Of a stretch of 50,851 nucleotides of DNA, positions 26,283 to 34,000 are shown one piece after another; the first letter of the stretch is position 1; each line of letters starts with the position of its first letter. This stretch comes from HGM10611 sp964384805 (GTDB lineage: Bacteria > Bacillota_I > Bacilli_A > ML615J-28 > CAG-313). The notes beneath the pieces are model-generated. The model did not search any database and was not told the origin of the DNA. It saw nothing but the letters and a program-made list of their open reading frames with translations. The position numbers and the translations under genes were made by a program. The stretch is taken from the NCBI GenBank assembly GCA_964384805.1, contig CAYLLO010000005.1, forward strand, positions 1-50,851, given 5' to 3'.

Positions 26283-27936
26283 TAGCTGTTTCTCCTTTCT
26301 TAATTAAGTCTTTAAATATAGCAGCTGGTCTAACCCCAATATTAGTATCAGAAACCATGCTATCAAAAACTACCCCATATGTTGATACGGCTAAAGCCTT
26401 TCCTAATGCATCGCTTGACGGAGAGCGTAACCACCATTCACCATTCATAGAATAGTTATCAACTCTAACCCCTTTAGCAATAGCATAATCAGAAACCCCA
26501 CACTTTCCACCATTTAATAGTTTACTATATACATCAGTATATTCAACATAAGATAATAAATAAAAGAAGGTTGTAAAATTATTACAAGCATATTCATTAT
26601 TATCTTTACCAGTTGTTGGAGCACTATTATCTAATTTATCAATCATTTGAACAATATCTAGTGGTTCTTTAAATGCTTTAGTAGCAAAATTATTATTTTT
26701 AAATTTAATTTCCCCATTTAACCATCCTGAAATATCAGAATATTCATAGTTATTAGGTAATACACTAGTATATTCAAGATTAGCTTTGGCATTTTCATAA
26801 TAAGCCATTGAATCTAAAATAATATTTGTAATAACAATACCCTTTTTTTCATCAAGAATACGCCATAAAATTGGGTCTACTCTAAAATAGTATGTTTTGC
26901 CATCTTCTAATTTTTCACCATTATTAAATAAAGAATTATTTTTTTCCGCTTTATAAACTACTTTCGTATATTGGCTTCCATTATATTCTAAATAACCCCG
27001 TTCATTAGTTGTAGTAAGTTTGGCTAATTCAGTTATTAAAGAGGCATTTGAGACTAATGATTGAGGATATTCCCCTTGATATAGATATTTAATACCATTT
27101 TCTTCTTTTTCTTTATCCCATTTAGCTATTAATTCTACATCTTCGGTAATATTCCATGGTTTTAATCCATTACCAAATTCATCCGTAATTTGTTGAGAAC
27201 CTAAATACCATCCTCTAAAGAAAACATATTCATTAGTGACGGGCACTTCAATAGTAAATACTTGATTATCTTTAAGTACTACTTCACTATTATTTACATA
27301 TCCACCCTTAGCATCTAAAGTTACACTATATCCTTCTAATACCCACTTAGCATATACTGTCATATCTTCAGTTATCACAACTTTAGTTGCTAGTTTGCTG
27401 GCCTCATCAAAAGTTGAGGTCGTAAACCATCCAGCAAATCGATAATTTTCTTTATTAGGAACAGGAAGATTAATTTGGGTTCCTTCTACATATGTAGCAG
27501 TAACTTTATCAAGAGTTCCTCCATTAGCCTCAAAAGTAACAACTAAGTTTTTCAACTCTTGTTCCCTAGTTCCACAATTAGAACATAATCCTCCAACAAA
27601 CTTGTGTCCTGTTTGAGGAATGCTTTCAGTTTGAATATCTTTACAATGAACACAAGCAAGGATTTTAACCCCTGTAGTAGTACACCCGGGTTCAACAATT
27701 ATTTGTCCCTCATCATATTCATGTTCTAATTTAGCAATTGTTTCTCTTTCATATTGTGGACATTCTTTACAATCACGTCCCTTTAATCCTTCAGCTGTAC
27801 ATGTAGCAGGATTTAAAACTTCCCACTCTTTCCATGAATGAACATGTTCTTCTTCAACGACTTGTTTTTTACATGATGTCAAGAATACTGCTGATGAAAT
27901 TATTAATATAGTTAATATTATTTTTATTTTTTTCAT
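26269..27936 (-). CDS. Surface lipoprotein with Cys-rich repeats, InlB-type B-repeats and DUF6273-like domain
   Basis: The 555-residue lipoprotein has a lipobox ending FLTSC (Cys about 22). Residues 30-125 carry two to three Cys-rich repeats like those of the next gene (ATCTAEGLKGRDCKEC, GCTTTGVKILACVHC) and a final CSNC. Two Listeria-Bacteroides B-repeats follow (about 128-205 and 207-275), shown by VTFEANGGTLDKV, FAGWFTTSTF and TVYAKWV. The C-terminal part resembles DUF6273, a domain of gut-bacterial surface proteins: YFRVDPILWRILDE, then SDISGWLNGE, and near the end EWWLRSPSSD and NIGVRPAAIF. It is probably cell-surface with an adhesive or ligand-binding role. It is first of a two-gene operon with its own promoter. 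Confidence 0.88.
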   Translation of the reverse strand: MKKIKIILTILIISSAVFLTSCKKQVVEEEHVHSWKEWEVLNPATCTAEGLKGRDCKECPQYERETIAKLEHEYDEGQIIVEPGCTTTGVKILACVHCKDIQTESIPQTGHKFVGGLCSNCGTREQELKNLVVTFEANGGTLDKVTATYVEGTQINLPVPNKENYRFAGWFTTSTFDEASKLATKVVITEDMTVYAKWVLEGYSVTLDAKGGYVNNSEVVLKDNQVFTIEVPVTNEYVFFRGWYLGSQQITDEFGNGLKPWNITEDVELIAKWDKEKEENGIKYLYQGEYPQSLVSNASLITELAKLTTTNERGYLEYNGSQYTKVVYKAEKNNSLFNNGEKLEDGKTYYFRVDPILWRILDEKKGIVITNIILDSMAYYENAKANLEYTSVLPNNYEYSDISGWLNGEIKFKNNNFATKAFKEPLDIVQMIDKLDNSAPTTGKDNNEYACNNFTTFFYLLSYVEYTDVYSKLLNGGKCGVSDYAIAKGVRVDNYSMNGEWWLRSPSSDALGKALAVSTYGVVFDSMVSDTNIGVRPAAIFKDLIKKGETANEKK

Positions 27937-27961
27937 TTTGCCTCCTCCTTGTCTTGTCCTT

Positions 27962-27990
27962 ATTTTATCATAGTTTTACATAAAAGTAAA
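27962..27990 (-). promoter_or_regulatory. Promoter of the two-lipoprotein operon
   Basis: On the minus strand TTTACT (27985-27990) and TAAAAT (27962-27967) are 17 nt apart, with an extended TGA before the -10. Unlike the surface-protein gene at 34001, it is fixed: no inverted repeats flank it. Confidence 0.6.
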
Positions 27991-28001
27991 GATTTTTAGA
28001 T

Positions 28002-28035
28002 AAAAACACTAACCACTTTTTTGATTAGTGTTTTT
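28002..28035 (-). terminator. Terminator of apbE-sufCDSUB
   Basis: An 11-bp stem AAAAACACTAA with TTAGTGTTTTT (28002-28012, 28025-28035) lies just beyond the sufB stop codon. Its A-rich left arm gives a T run on the minus strand. Confidence 0.85.
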
Positions 28036-28041
28036 GTTTTT

Positions 28042-29445
28042 TTAACCAATTGAACCGCTCATTTCTAATTTGATTAATTGATTCAATTCTACCGCATATT
28101 CCATTGGTAATTCTTTAGCAAATGGCTCAATAAACCCCATAATAATCATTTCTGTTGCTTGGGCTTCTGTTAAGCCTCTACTCATTAAATAAAATAATTG
28201 GTCATCATTAACTTTAGAAACCGTTGCTTCATGTTCAATATATGATGAATTATTTTGAACCATATTTAGAGGGATAGTATCACTAGTTGAAATATCATCC
28301 AAAATTAATGTATCACATTCAACATGGGATTTTGCGTCAAGGGCTTTTTTTGAATGACGAACTGTTCCCCGATAATTAACTTTTCCTCCCCCTCGACAAA
28401 TTGATTTAGAAATAATTTGACTAGTAGTATTCGGTGCTAAGTGAATCATTTTAGCCCCTGTATCTTGATATTGCCCACTATTGGCGAAAGCAATAGAGAC
28501 GGTTGTCCCTTTAGCGTATGGTCCTGCTAAAATGCATGCCGGATATTTCATATTAATCATTGAACCAATATTACCATCAATCCATTCCATATGACCTGAC
28601 TCTTCCACATATGCTCTTTTAGTAACCAAATTAACAATATTGTTAGACCAATTTTGAACCGTTGAATAACGACAATATCCACCTTTTTTAATATATATTT
28701 CCACCACTGCCGCGTGAAGAGAATCTTTAGAATATTTAGGAGCAGTACATCCTTCAACATAGTGAACACTAGCTCCTTCGTCAACAATAATTAGCGTTCT
28801 TTCAAATTGTCCCATTTGTTCGGTATTAATCCGGAAATATGATTGAAGTGGTTTTTCAATCTTTACCCCTTTAGGAATATAGATAAATGAGCCTCCACTC
28901 CATACTGCCGTATTTAAGGCTGAAAACATATTATCTGCAACTGGTACGACTTTCGCAAAATATTCTTTAAAAAGTTCGGGATAACGTCTTAATGCGGTAT
29001 CAGTATCACAAAATAAAACTCCTAAATCTTCCAATTCTTTAATAGTATTATGATATACAACTTCTGATTCAAATTGCGTAGAAACACCTGCTAAATACTT
29101 TTGTTCCGCTTCGCGAATTCCTAGTTTATCAAAAGTATCTTTAATATTTTCTGGGACTTCATCCCAATTTGATTCCGTTTTTTCACTTGATTTAATATAA
29201 TAAATATATTCATCAAAATTTAAATCTTTAATATATGGTCCAAATGTTGGCCAGTTTTGTTTTTCAAATTCTTTATAGGCTTTTATTCTAATTTCTTCCA
29301 TCCAAGCGGGTTCATTTTTCATCTTTGAAATTGTTCTAACAACTTCTTCATTAATTCCTCTCCCAGTATCGAAGACATTTTTAACATCTGTTGTGAAACC
29401 ATATTTATAATCAGTACCAAGGTTTTTTAAGCGATCATTATTCAT
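28042..29445 (-). CDS. sufB: Fe-S cluster assembly scaffold SufB
   Basis: SufB is the core scaffold of the SUF machinery, on which [4Fe-4S] clusters form as a SufBC2D complex. The 467-residue length fits the family (about 465). Diagnostic stretches are FSALNTAVWSGGSFIYIPKG, EGCTAPKYSKDSLHAAVVEI and NMVQNNSSYIEHEATVSKVN, followed by the C-terminal DQLFYLMSRGLTEAQATEMI. The start at 29445 overlaps sufU by 8 nt. A longer frame to 29469 starts inside sufU without a ribosome binding site. It is last in the operon. Confidence 0.97.
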   Translation of the reverse strand: MNNDRLKNLGTDYKYGFTTDVKNVFDTGRGINEEVVRTISKMKNEPAWMEEIRIKAYKEFEKQNWPTFGPYIKDLNFDEYIYYIKSSEKTESNWDEVPENIKDTFDKLGIREAEQKYLAGVSTQFESEVVYHNTIKELEDLGVLFCDTDTALRRYPELFKEYFAKVVPVADNMFSALNTAVWSGGSFIYIPKGVKIEKPLQSYFRINTEQMGQFERTLIIVDEGASVHYVEGCTAPKYSKDSLHAAVVEIYIKKGGYCRYSTVQNWSNNIVNLVTKRAYVEESGHMEWIDGNIGSMINMKYPACILAGPYAKGTTVSIAFANSGQYQDTGAKMIHLAPNTTSQIISKSICRGGGKVNYRGTVRHSKKALDAKSHVECDTLILDDISTSDTIPLNMVQNNSSYIEHEATVSKVNDDQLFYLMSRGLTEAQATEMIIMGFIEPFAKELPMEYAVELNQLIKLEMSGSIG

Positions 29446-29890
29446 GAATATCTTTAACCCCCTCTTCACCGATTAGTAAAGCTCCAAGTGCCTTCCATGC
29501 GAGAGTTGCACACTTAACCCGTGCTGGAAATTGACTTACCCCAACAAAAGCCATAGCCTCATCTAATGTTTCTTCATCATGTGGTGCTTCACCTTTAATT
29601 AAAGAATAGAAATCTTCAACTAAGGCTTCTGCTTCCTGGATTGTTTTACCTTTTATTACTTCACTCATTACTGAAGCACTAGAACAGCAAATACTACAAC
29701 CAGAGCCATCATGTAATACTTCTTCAACAATATTATCTTTGGTTCTTATTTGAATTGTTACATCATCTCCACAACTAGGATTTTTTAAGCGAAGTCTACG
29801 ATATTCTGCTCCTTCTTTTAATCCTTTATTGCGGGGATTTTTATAATGTTCGACAATTACTTGACGATATAAATCGTTTATTGAGTTCAT
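29438..29890 (-). CDS. sufU: SufU zinc-dependent sulfur transfer protein
   Basis: SufU accepts persulfide sulfur from SufS and passes it to SufB in Gram-positive bacteria. The 150-residue protein has the three conserved cysteines that, with Asp, bind zinc: NPSCGDD near residue 40, GSGCSICCSSASVM near 66, and ARVKCATLAWKAL near 128. The sufS stop and sufU start overlap as ATGA at 29887-29890, and AAGGAG precedes the start. An in-frame GTG at 29899 is discounted. Confidence 0.97.
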   Translation of the reverse strand: MNSINDLYRQVIVEHYKNPRNKGLKEGAEYRRLRLKNPSCGDDVTIQIRTKDNIVEEVLHDGSGCSICCSSASVMSEVIKGKTIQEAEALVEDFYSLIKGEAPHDEETLDEAMAFVGVSQFPARVKCATLAWKALGALLIGEEGVKDIHE

Positions 29891-31101
29891 ATATTCCACT
29901 CCTTAAAATATTCTGCTGCTTGTTTAACGGCATTAATAAACACCTCAACATCACGTTCATCATTATATAAATAGAACGATGCTCTTAACGTACCAACACA
30001 TCCAAGCCACGAAGTTATTAATTGTGCACAATGATGACCAGCACGTAATGCAACATTATTTTGATCAAAAATAGTTGCGGCATCATGGGGATGAATACCC
30101 TTAATGTTAAATGATATGACTCCCGTTTCACATGTTTTGTTATATACGGTAATTCCCTCAATTTCTTTTAATCCTGCCATCGCAAGTTGCATTAATTTTT
30201 GTTCATGATGGTGAATGTTATCCATTCCTATTTTTTCTAAATAATAGATTGCTTCCTTAAATGCAATTACTTCACTAATTAATGGAGTTCCAGCTTCAAA
30301 TTTATAGGGAGCATCTTTAAATGTTGAATCATACTTTTCAACATAATCATTCATATCACCACCAAATTCAATGGGTTTCATACTATTTAATAAATCATAT
30401 TTACCATACAAAACTCCCAGTCCTGATGGACCTAACATTTTATGAGCTGAAAAGGCTAGAAAATCTACATTTAACGCTTTTACATCAATGGAAAAATGAG
30501 GTGCCGCTTGAGCAGCATCAACAATAACAACTGCCTTAACATTATGGGCCAAGTCAATTATTTCTTTAATTGGCGAAATATATCCCATAACATTTGAGAC
30601 ATAAGTTAAAGCTACAACCTTAGTTTTAGAAGTTAAAACTTTTTTAAAGTTTTCTATGGTAATTCTTCCTTCATTATCTAAAGGTATAAAAACCAGTTTG
30701 GCTTTTTTTTCTTTCACAATTTCTTGCCATGGCATAACACTACTATGATGCTCAAGTTCACTAACGATAATTTCATCACCTTCATTAATGTTTTCCATCC
30801 CATAGCTAGAGGCAACTAAATTTAATGCGGAAGTCGCACCCTTAGTGAAAACAATCTCTTTTGTTTTAGCATTTATGAATCTCGCAACAACTTCTCTTGT
30901 TTTTTCATATTCATTAGTTGCTTTATAACTTAATCCATAAACTCCCCGATGAACATTAACCCCATATTCTTCATAATACTCTTTTATTTTATGAATGACA
31001 CATGCTGGCTTTAAGCTTGAAGCAGCACTATCTAAATAAGTAAGACTAGGATTATTTATTAAAATGGGAAAGTCTTTTTTGATACTTTTGGTATCTAACA
31101 T
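29887..31101 (-). CDS. sufS: Cysteine desulfurase SufS
   Basis: SufS is a PLP enzyme that takes sulfur from cysteine as an enzyme-bound persulfide. The 404-residue class V aminotransferase fold shows TKGATSALNLVA, the PLP Asp/Gln region VIVDAAQAAPH, the Schiff-base lysine in FSAHKMLGPSGLGVLYGK, and the catalytic cysteine in RAGHHCAQ near residue 362. The group II loop around this Cys identifies SufS rather than IscS/NifS. It lies 8 nt after sufD with ribosome binding site AGGTGA. Confidence 0.97.
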   Translation of the reverse strand: MLDTKSIKKDFPILINNPSLTYLDSAASSLKPACVIHKIKEYYEEYGVNVHRGVYGLSYKATNEYEKTREVVARFINAKTKEIVFTKGATSALNLVASSYGMENINEGDEIIVSELEHHSSVMPWQEIVKEKKAKLVFIPLDNEGRITIENFKKVLTSKTKVVALTYVSNVMGYISPIKEIIDLAHNVKAVVIVDAAQAAPHFSIDVKALNVDFLAFSAHKMLGPSGLGVLYGKYDLLNSMKPIEFGGDMNDYVEKYDSTFKDAPYKFEAGTPLISEVIAFKEAIYYLEKIGMDNIHHHEQKLMQLAMAGLKEIEGITVYNKTCETGVISFNIKGIHPHDAATIFDQNNVALRAGHHCAQLITSWLGCVGTLRASFYLYNDERDVEVFINAVKQAAEYFKEWNI

Positions 31102-31109
31102 AAAATCAC

Positions 31110-31877
31110 CTACTTTAATTTTTCAGAAAACTCTTTTAAAATTCCTTGTTTAATTTCTTCAATCTTGTTATCATAGCTAGTTGAAATTTTATCAACTAGA
31201 GGATTAATAAATCCTAATACCACGATTTTTCTTGCTTCAGCCTCAGGTAAACCACGACTCATAAGATAGAATAAATCATCTTTATTGATATTACCAACTG
31301 ATGCTGAGTGCGATGCTTCTACATCATATTCATCAATATATAGATTTGGCTGTGCTTTAATCGTCGAATTAGCACTTAAATTTAATCCTTTGGCTTTTTG
31401 ATGGGCAATTGACTTATGGCATCCATTTTTAATAGTTGCATTATTATCTAAAGTTAAGCACGCATTATCTAACGCAATCGCATAAGTTTCAAGTTCTGAC
31501 TCAGTAGCTTTAAAATTATGATAGATATGAATTAAACTATTAACTTTAGCATCACCATATCCTAAGCAAACATTTAATACTTCTACTTTAGATGTCTCAT
31601 CTTCTAAAATAATTTGTTCATTAATCGCAACATCTTGACCACTAATAACCATATTATAAATTACTAGTTGAGCTCCTTTTTTAAGATTTGCTTTCAAATT
31701 TACTTCGGCAATATTTCCGTTATTAAATGTTAATAATTCTAATTTACTACTTTCAGCAAGAGATAAATTAAATTCATCAACTGAACAATCTAAACTTTGA
31801 TAACAAATAGCTCTTTCATCTTTTACTAAAGATTTTCGGAAAACCCCATTTGTTTTAATTACTTGGATATTTTCCAT
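31110..31877 (-). CDS. sufD: Short SufD-like scaffold subunit
   Basis: SufD pairs with SufB in the SufBC2D scaffold. This one has 255 residues, well short of the usual 420-440. It keeps the right-handed beta-helix core and the C-terminal family signature (NLYIDEYDVEASHSASVGNI and DLFYLMSRGLPEAEARKIVV), but the N-terminal helical domain and about half the beta-helix are missing. The upstream edge abuts sufC with a normal ribosome binding site, so it is an intact compact protein rather than a truncated gene. The operon position between sufC and sufS supports the assignment. Confidence 0.9.
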   Translation of the reverse strand: MENIQVIKTNGVFRKSLVKDERAICYQSLDCSVDEFNLSLAESSKLELLTFNNGNIAEVNLKANLKKGAQLVIYNMVISGQDVAINEQIILEDETSKVEVLNVCLGYGDAKVNSLIHIYHNFKATESELETYAIALDNACLTLDNNATIKNGCHKSIAHQKAKGLNLSANSTIKAQPNLYIDEYDVEASHSASVGNINKDDLFYLMSRGLPEAEARKIVVLGFINPLVDKISTSYDNKIEEIKQGILKEFSEKLK

Positions 31878-31878
31878 A

Positions 31879-32700
31879 TTACTTACCTATTGTTTGTTTG
31901 ACTGCACAAGTTCCAATTGATACAGCTTTTATTTTTTCAGGAGTCGTAGTAATACCAAGTTCTTCTTTTAACCAATCATAACCTTCACGGTCAATTTTTT
32001 CCATTAAGTCAAGTCCTCCACTACGAACAATTTGTCCATTCATTAGTACGTGAGTAAAATCTGGTTTAATGTAATCAAGTAATCTTTCATAATGCGTAAT
32101 TACTAAAGCCCCAAAGTTTTCACTCTTCATATCATTAACATTTTCTCCAACAATTCGTAAAGCATCAACATCAAGTCCGGAATCTATTTCATCTAAAATC
32201 GCAAATTTTGGTTTTAAAATCTTAAGTTGTAAAATTTCATTACGTTTCTTTTCTCCACCCGAAAAACCGACATTTACATAACGATGTGGTAAATCAGGGT
32301 TCATTTTTAATTCTGATGTTGCCCCTTCTAAGGCTTTAATGAATTTAAATAATGAAATTCTTTTACCTTCTTCAAGTCGTGCTTGCATTGCGGTTTTAAT
32401 AAATTCGGAGTTGGTTACACCTTCAATTTCACTTGGGTATTGCATAGCAAGAAATAACCCTTTGCGGCTTCTTTCATCAACACTCATTTTTAAAACATCT
32501 TCTCCATCAAGTAAGATTTGTCCTTTGGTTACTTCATACTTGTAGTGACCCATAATTGTTGCAGCAAGAGTTGATTTTCCTGTTCCATTAGGTCCCATAA
32601 TAACATGGAATTCATTAGTATTCATTTCCAAATTGACACCTTTTAAGATTTCTTTTCCTTCTACACTTACATGTAAATCAATAATTTGTAATTTTGACAT
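31879..32700 (-). CDS. sufC: Fe-S assembly ATPase SufC
   Basis: SufC is the ABC-type ATPase that drives conformational change of the SufBD scaffold in the cytoplasm. Walker A is GPNGTGKST, the signature FSGGEKKRNEI is the SufC form, and Walker B is FAILDEIDSGLD. The 273-residue length includes a C-terminal tail (GITTTPEKIKAVSIGTCAVKQTIGK) about 15 residues longer than usual. The start at 32700 is 8 nt from AGAGG. The ATG at 32706 is too close to that site. Confidence 0.97.
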   Translation of the reverse strand: MSKLQIIDLHVSVEGKEILKGVNLEMNTNEFHVIMGPNGTGKSTLAATIMGHYKYEVTKGQILLDGEDVLKMSVDERSRKGLFLAMQYPSEIEGVTNSEFIKTAMQARLEEGKRISLFKFIKALEGATSELKMNPDLPHRYVNVGFSGGEKKRNEILQLKILKPKFAILDEIDSGLDVDALRIVGENVNDMKSENFGALVITHYERLLDYIKPDFTHVLMNGQIVRSGGLDLMEKIDREGYDWLKEELGITTTPEKIKAVSIGTCAVKQTIGK

Positions 32701-32716
32701 TTTCATTACCTCTGGT

Positions 32717-33814
32717 TCAATTAATATTTTCTGCTTGTATGAAATCTAAATTATTAGATACATAAACTTGTTTATTATTAGTGACAATCACTGCTTCATA
32801 ATCTTCTAAAGAATTAATTAATGCTAATCCCTCATCTAATCCTAACGCAAATACCCCTGTCGACAAAGCATCAGCAATACTTGAATTTTCACCCATAATG
32901 GTGACTGAAACAATCTCATCACTACATGGATAACCATTCTTAGGATTTAAGATATGATGATATTTAACTCCTTGATAATTAATATATCGTTCATAAATCC
33001 CACTAGTTACTCCACCAGTATTTTCTTTAGGATAGTAATAACCGATATTCCCTGCCTCAAAGGGGTTATTTACATATAATTTAACCTCTTCGACTTTTTG
33101 CTTCGGTTCACCTTTTATTTTAACATTACCACCCATATTAATAATCGTGTACGAAAAATGATATTTTTCTAAATACTCACTCATTTTTTCGACTCCAAAA
33201 CCTTTACCTGTTGCCCCCAAATCCAATTTCATTCCCGTGATAGGTAAATATACCGTCTGTTCTTCTTTATCCATTTCCACTAATTGATAATTAACTAAAG
33301 GTAAAACTTCTTGAATTTCAGCCTCAGTAGGAATATGACAAAGCGATTCCATTGATTCTAAATCATCTCTACAATACTCTGCTCTACTAGAAATATTCCA
33401 AAGTTTACTTAAAACTCCGATAGTTGGATCAAATAATCCTTTTGTTGCTTTAGCCATATTTAAAGCTATTTCTAATAATTCTAAAAACGTATCTGAAACC
33501 GCGATTTTTTCTTTTCCACTATATTCATTTATTAACATTAGCGTAGATTTTTCAATTCCCGCCTCTAACATATATGGGGTTTGGTCAATAGAAAATTCTT
33601 TTTCAATATTTAACAATACCTCATCTAAACCTGCTAAAATCTCTGAAACTTGACTTTTAGAATAATCTTTAGTGTTATACTCGACAATAACATAGCCTAC
33701 AGTATCTAAATATCCATTATATTCATAGCGATAAAAGAGATTTTCTCCCCTCTTACAAGATGTTAGTAATAGTGAAACTACTAAAATAAGAGTACTTAAA
33801 AAGATTTTTTTCAT
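32717..33814 (-). CDS. apbE: FAD:protein FMN transferase ApbE (lipoprotein)
   Basis: ApbE covalently attaches FMN to Thr/Ser of exported flavoproteins such as RnfG, NqrC and FMN-binding-domain proteins. The 365-residue lipoprotein has a lipobox LLLTSC (Cys about 20). Family motifs are FDPTIGVLSKLW, LDLGATGKGFGVEKM, MGGNVKIKGEPK (flavin contact), and HHILNPKNGYPC with the metal-binding region toward the C-terminus. It lies 16 nt upstream of sufC without a terminator, so it heads the suf operon. Its FMN acceptor is not in the window. Historic links of apbE to Fe-S metabolism make the pairing notable but do not prove a role in cluster assembly. Confidence 0.94.
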   Translation of the reverse strand: MKKIFLSTLILVVSLLLTSCKRGENLFYRYEYNGYLDTVGYVIVEYNTKDYSKSQVSEILAGLDEVLLNIEKEFSIDQTPYMLEAGIEKSTLMLINEYSGKEKIAVSDTFLELLEIALNMAKATKGLFDPTIGVLSKLWNISSRAEYCRDDLESMESLCHIPTEAEIQEVLPLVNYQLVEMDKEEQTVYLPITGMKLDLGATGKGFGVEKMSEYLEKYHFSYTIINMGGNVKIKGEPKQKVEEVKLYVNNPFEAGNIGYYYPKENTGGVTSGIYERYINYQGVKYHHILNPKNGYPCSDEIVSVTIMGENSSIADALSTGVFALGLDEGLALINSLEDYEAVIVTNNKQVYVSNNLDFIQAENIN

Positions 33815-33842
33815 ATTTTCCTTCCTTTTATATACTTATATT

Positions 33843-33851
33843 ATTATACCA
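33843..33851 (-). promoter_or_regulatory. Extended -10 promoter of apbE-suf
   Basis: The minus strand reads TGG-TATAAT (-10 at 33843-33848, TGG at 33849-33851), 28 nt upstream of apbE. The -35 is weak. Confidence 0.65.
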
Positions 33852-33934
33852 TTTTTTTGATTAATTCGCATTTTATATGCATAAAAAAGATATCAAATCT
33901 TAACCTTCTTTTAATAAAGAAATAAAGTTAATAA

Positions 33935-33965
33935 TAAAAAGCCGAGCAGAAACTCTACCCGACTT
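33935..33965 (-). terminator. Terminator of the TasA-signal surface protein gene
   Basis: On the minus strand the RNA stem AGUCGGGUAG with CUGCUCGGCU pairs over 10 bp, including three G-U pairs (33940-33964). It is followed by TTTTT, 35 nt past the stop codon. Confidence 0.85.
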
Positions 33966-34000
33966 AGTTAAGTAATTTTTAAATAAGATCTTTTTATTAA

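Noticed and set aside
27962..27990. Second invertible promoter at the lipoprotein operon
   Set aside because: No inverted repeats longer than about 8 nt flank this promoter, and it already points toward the genes.
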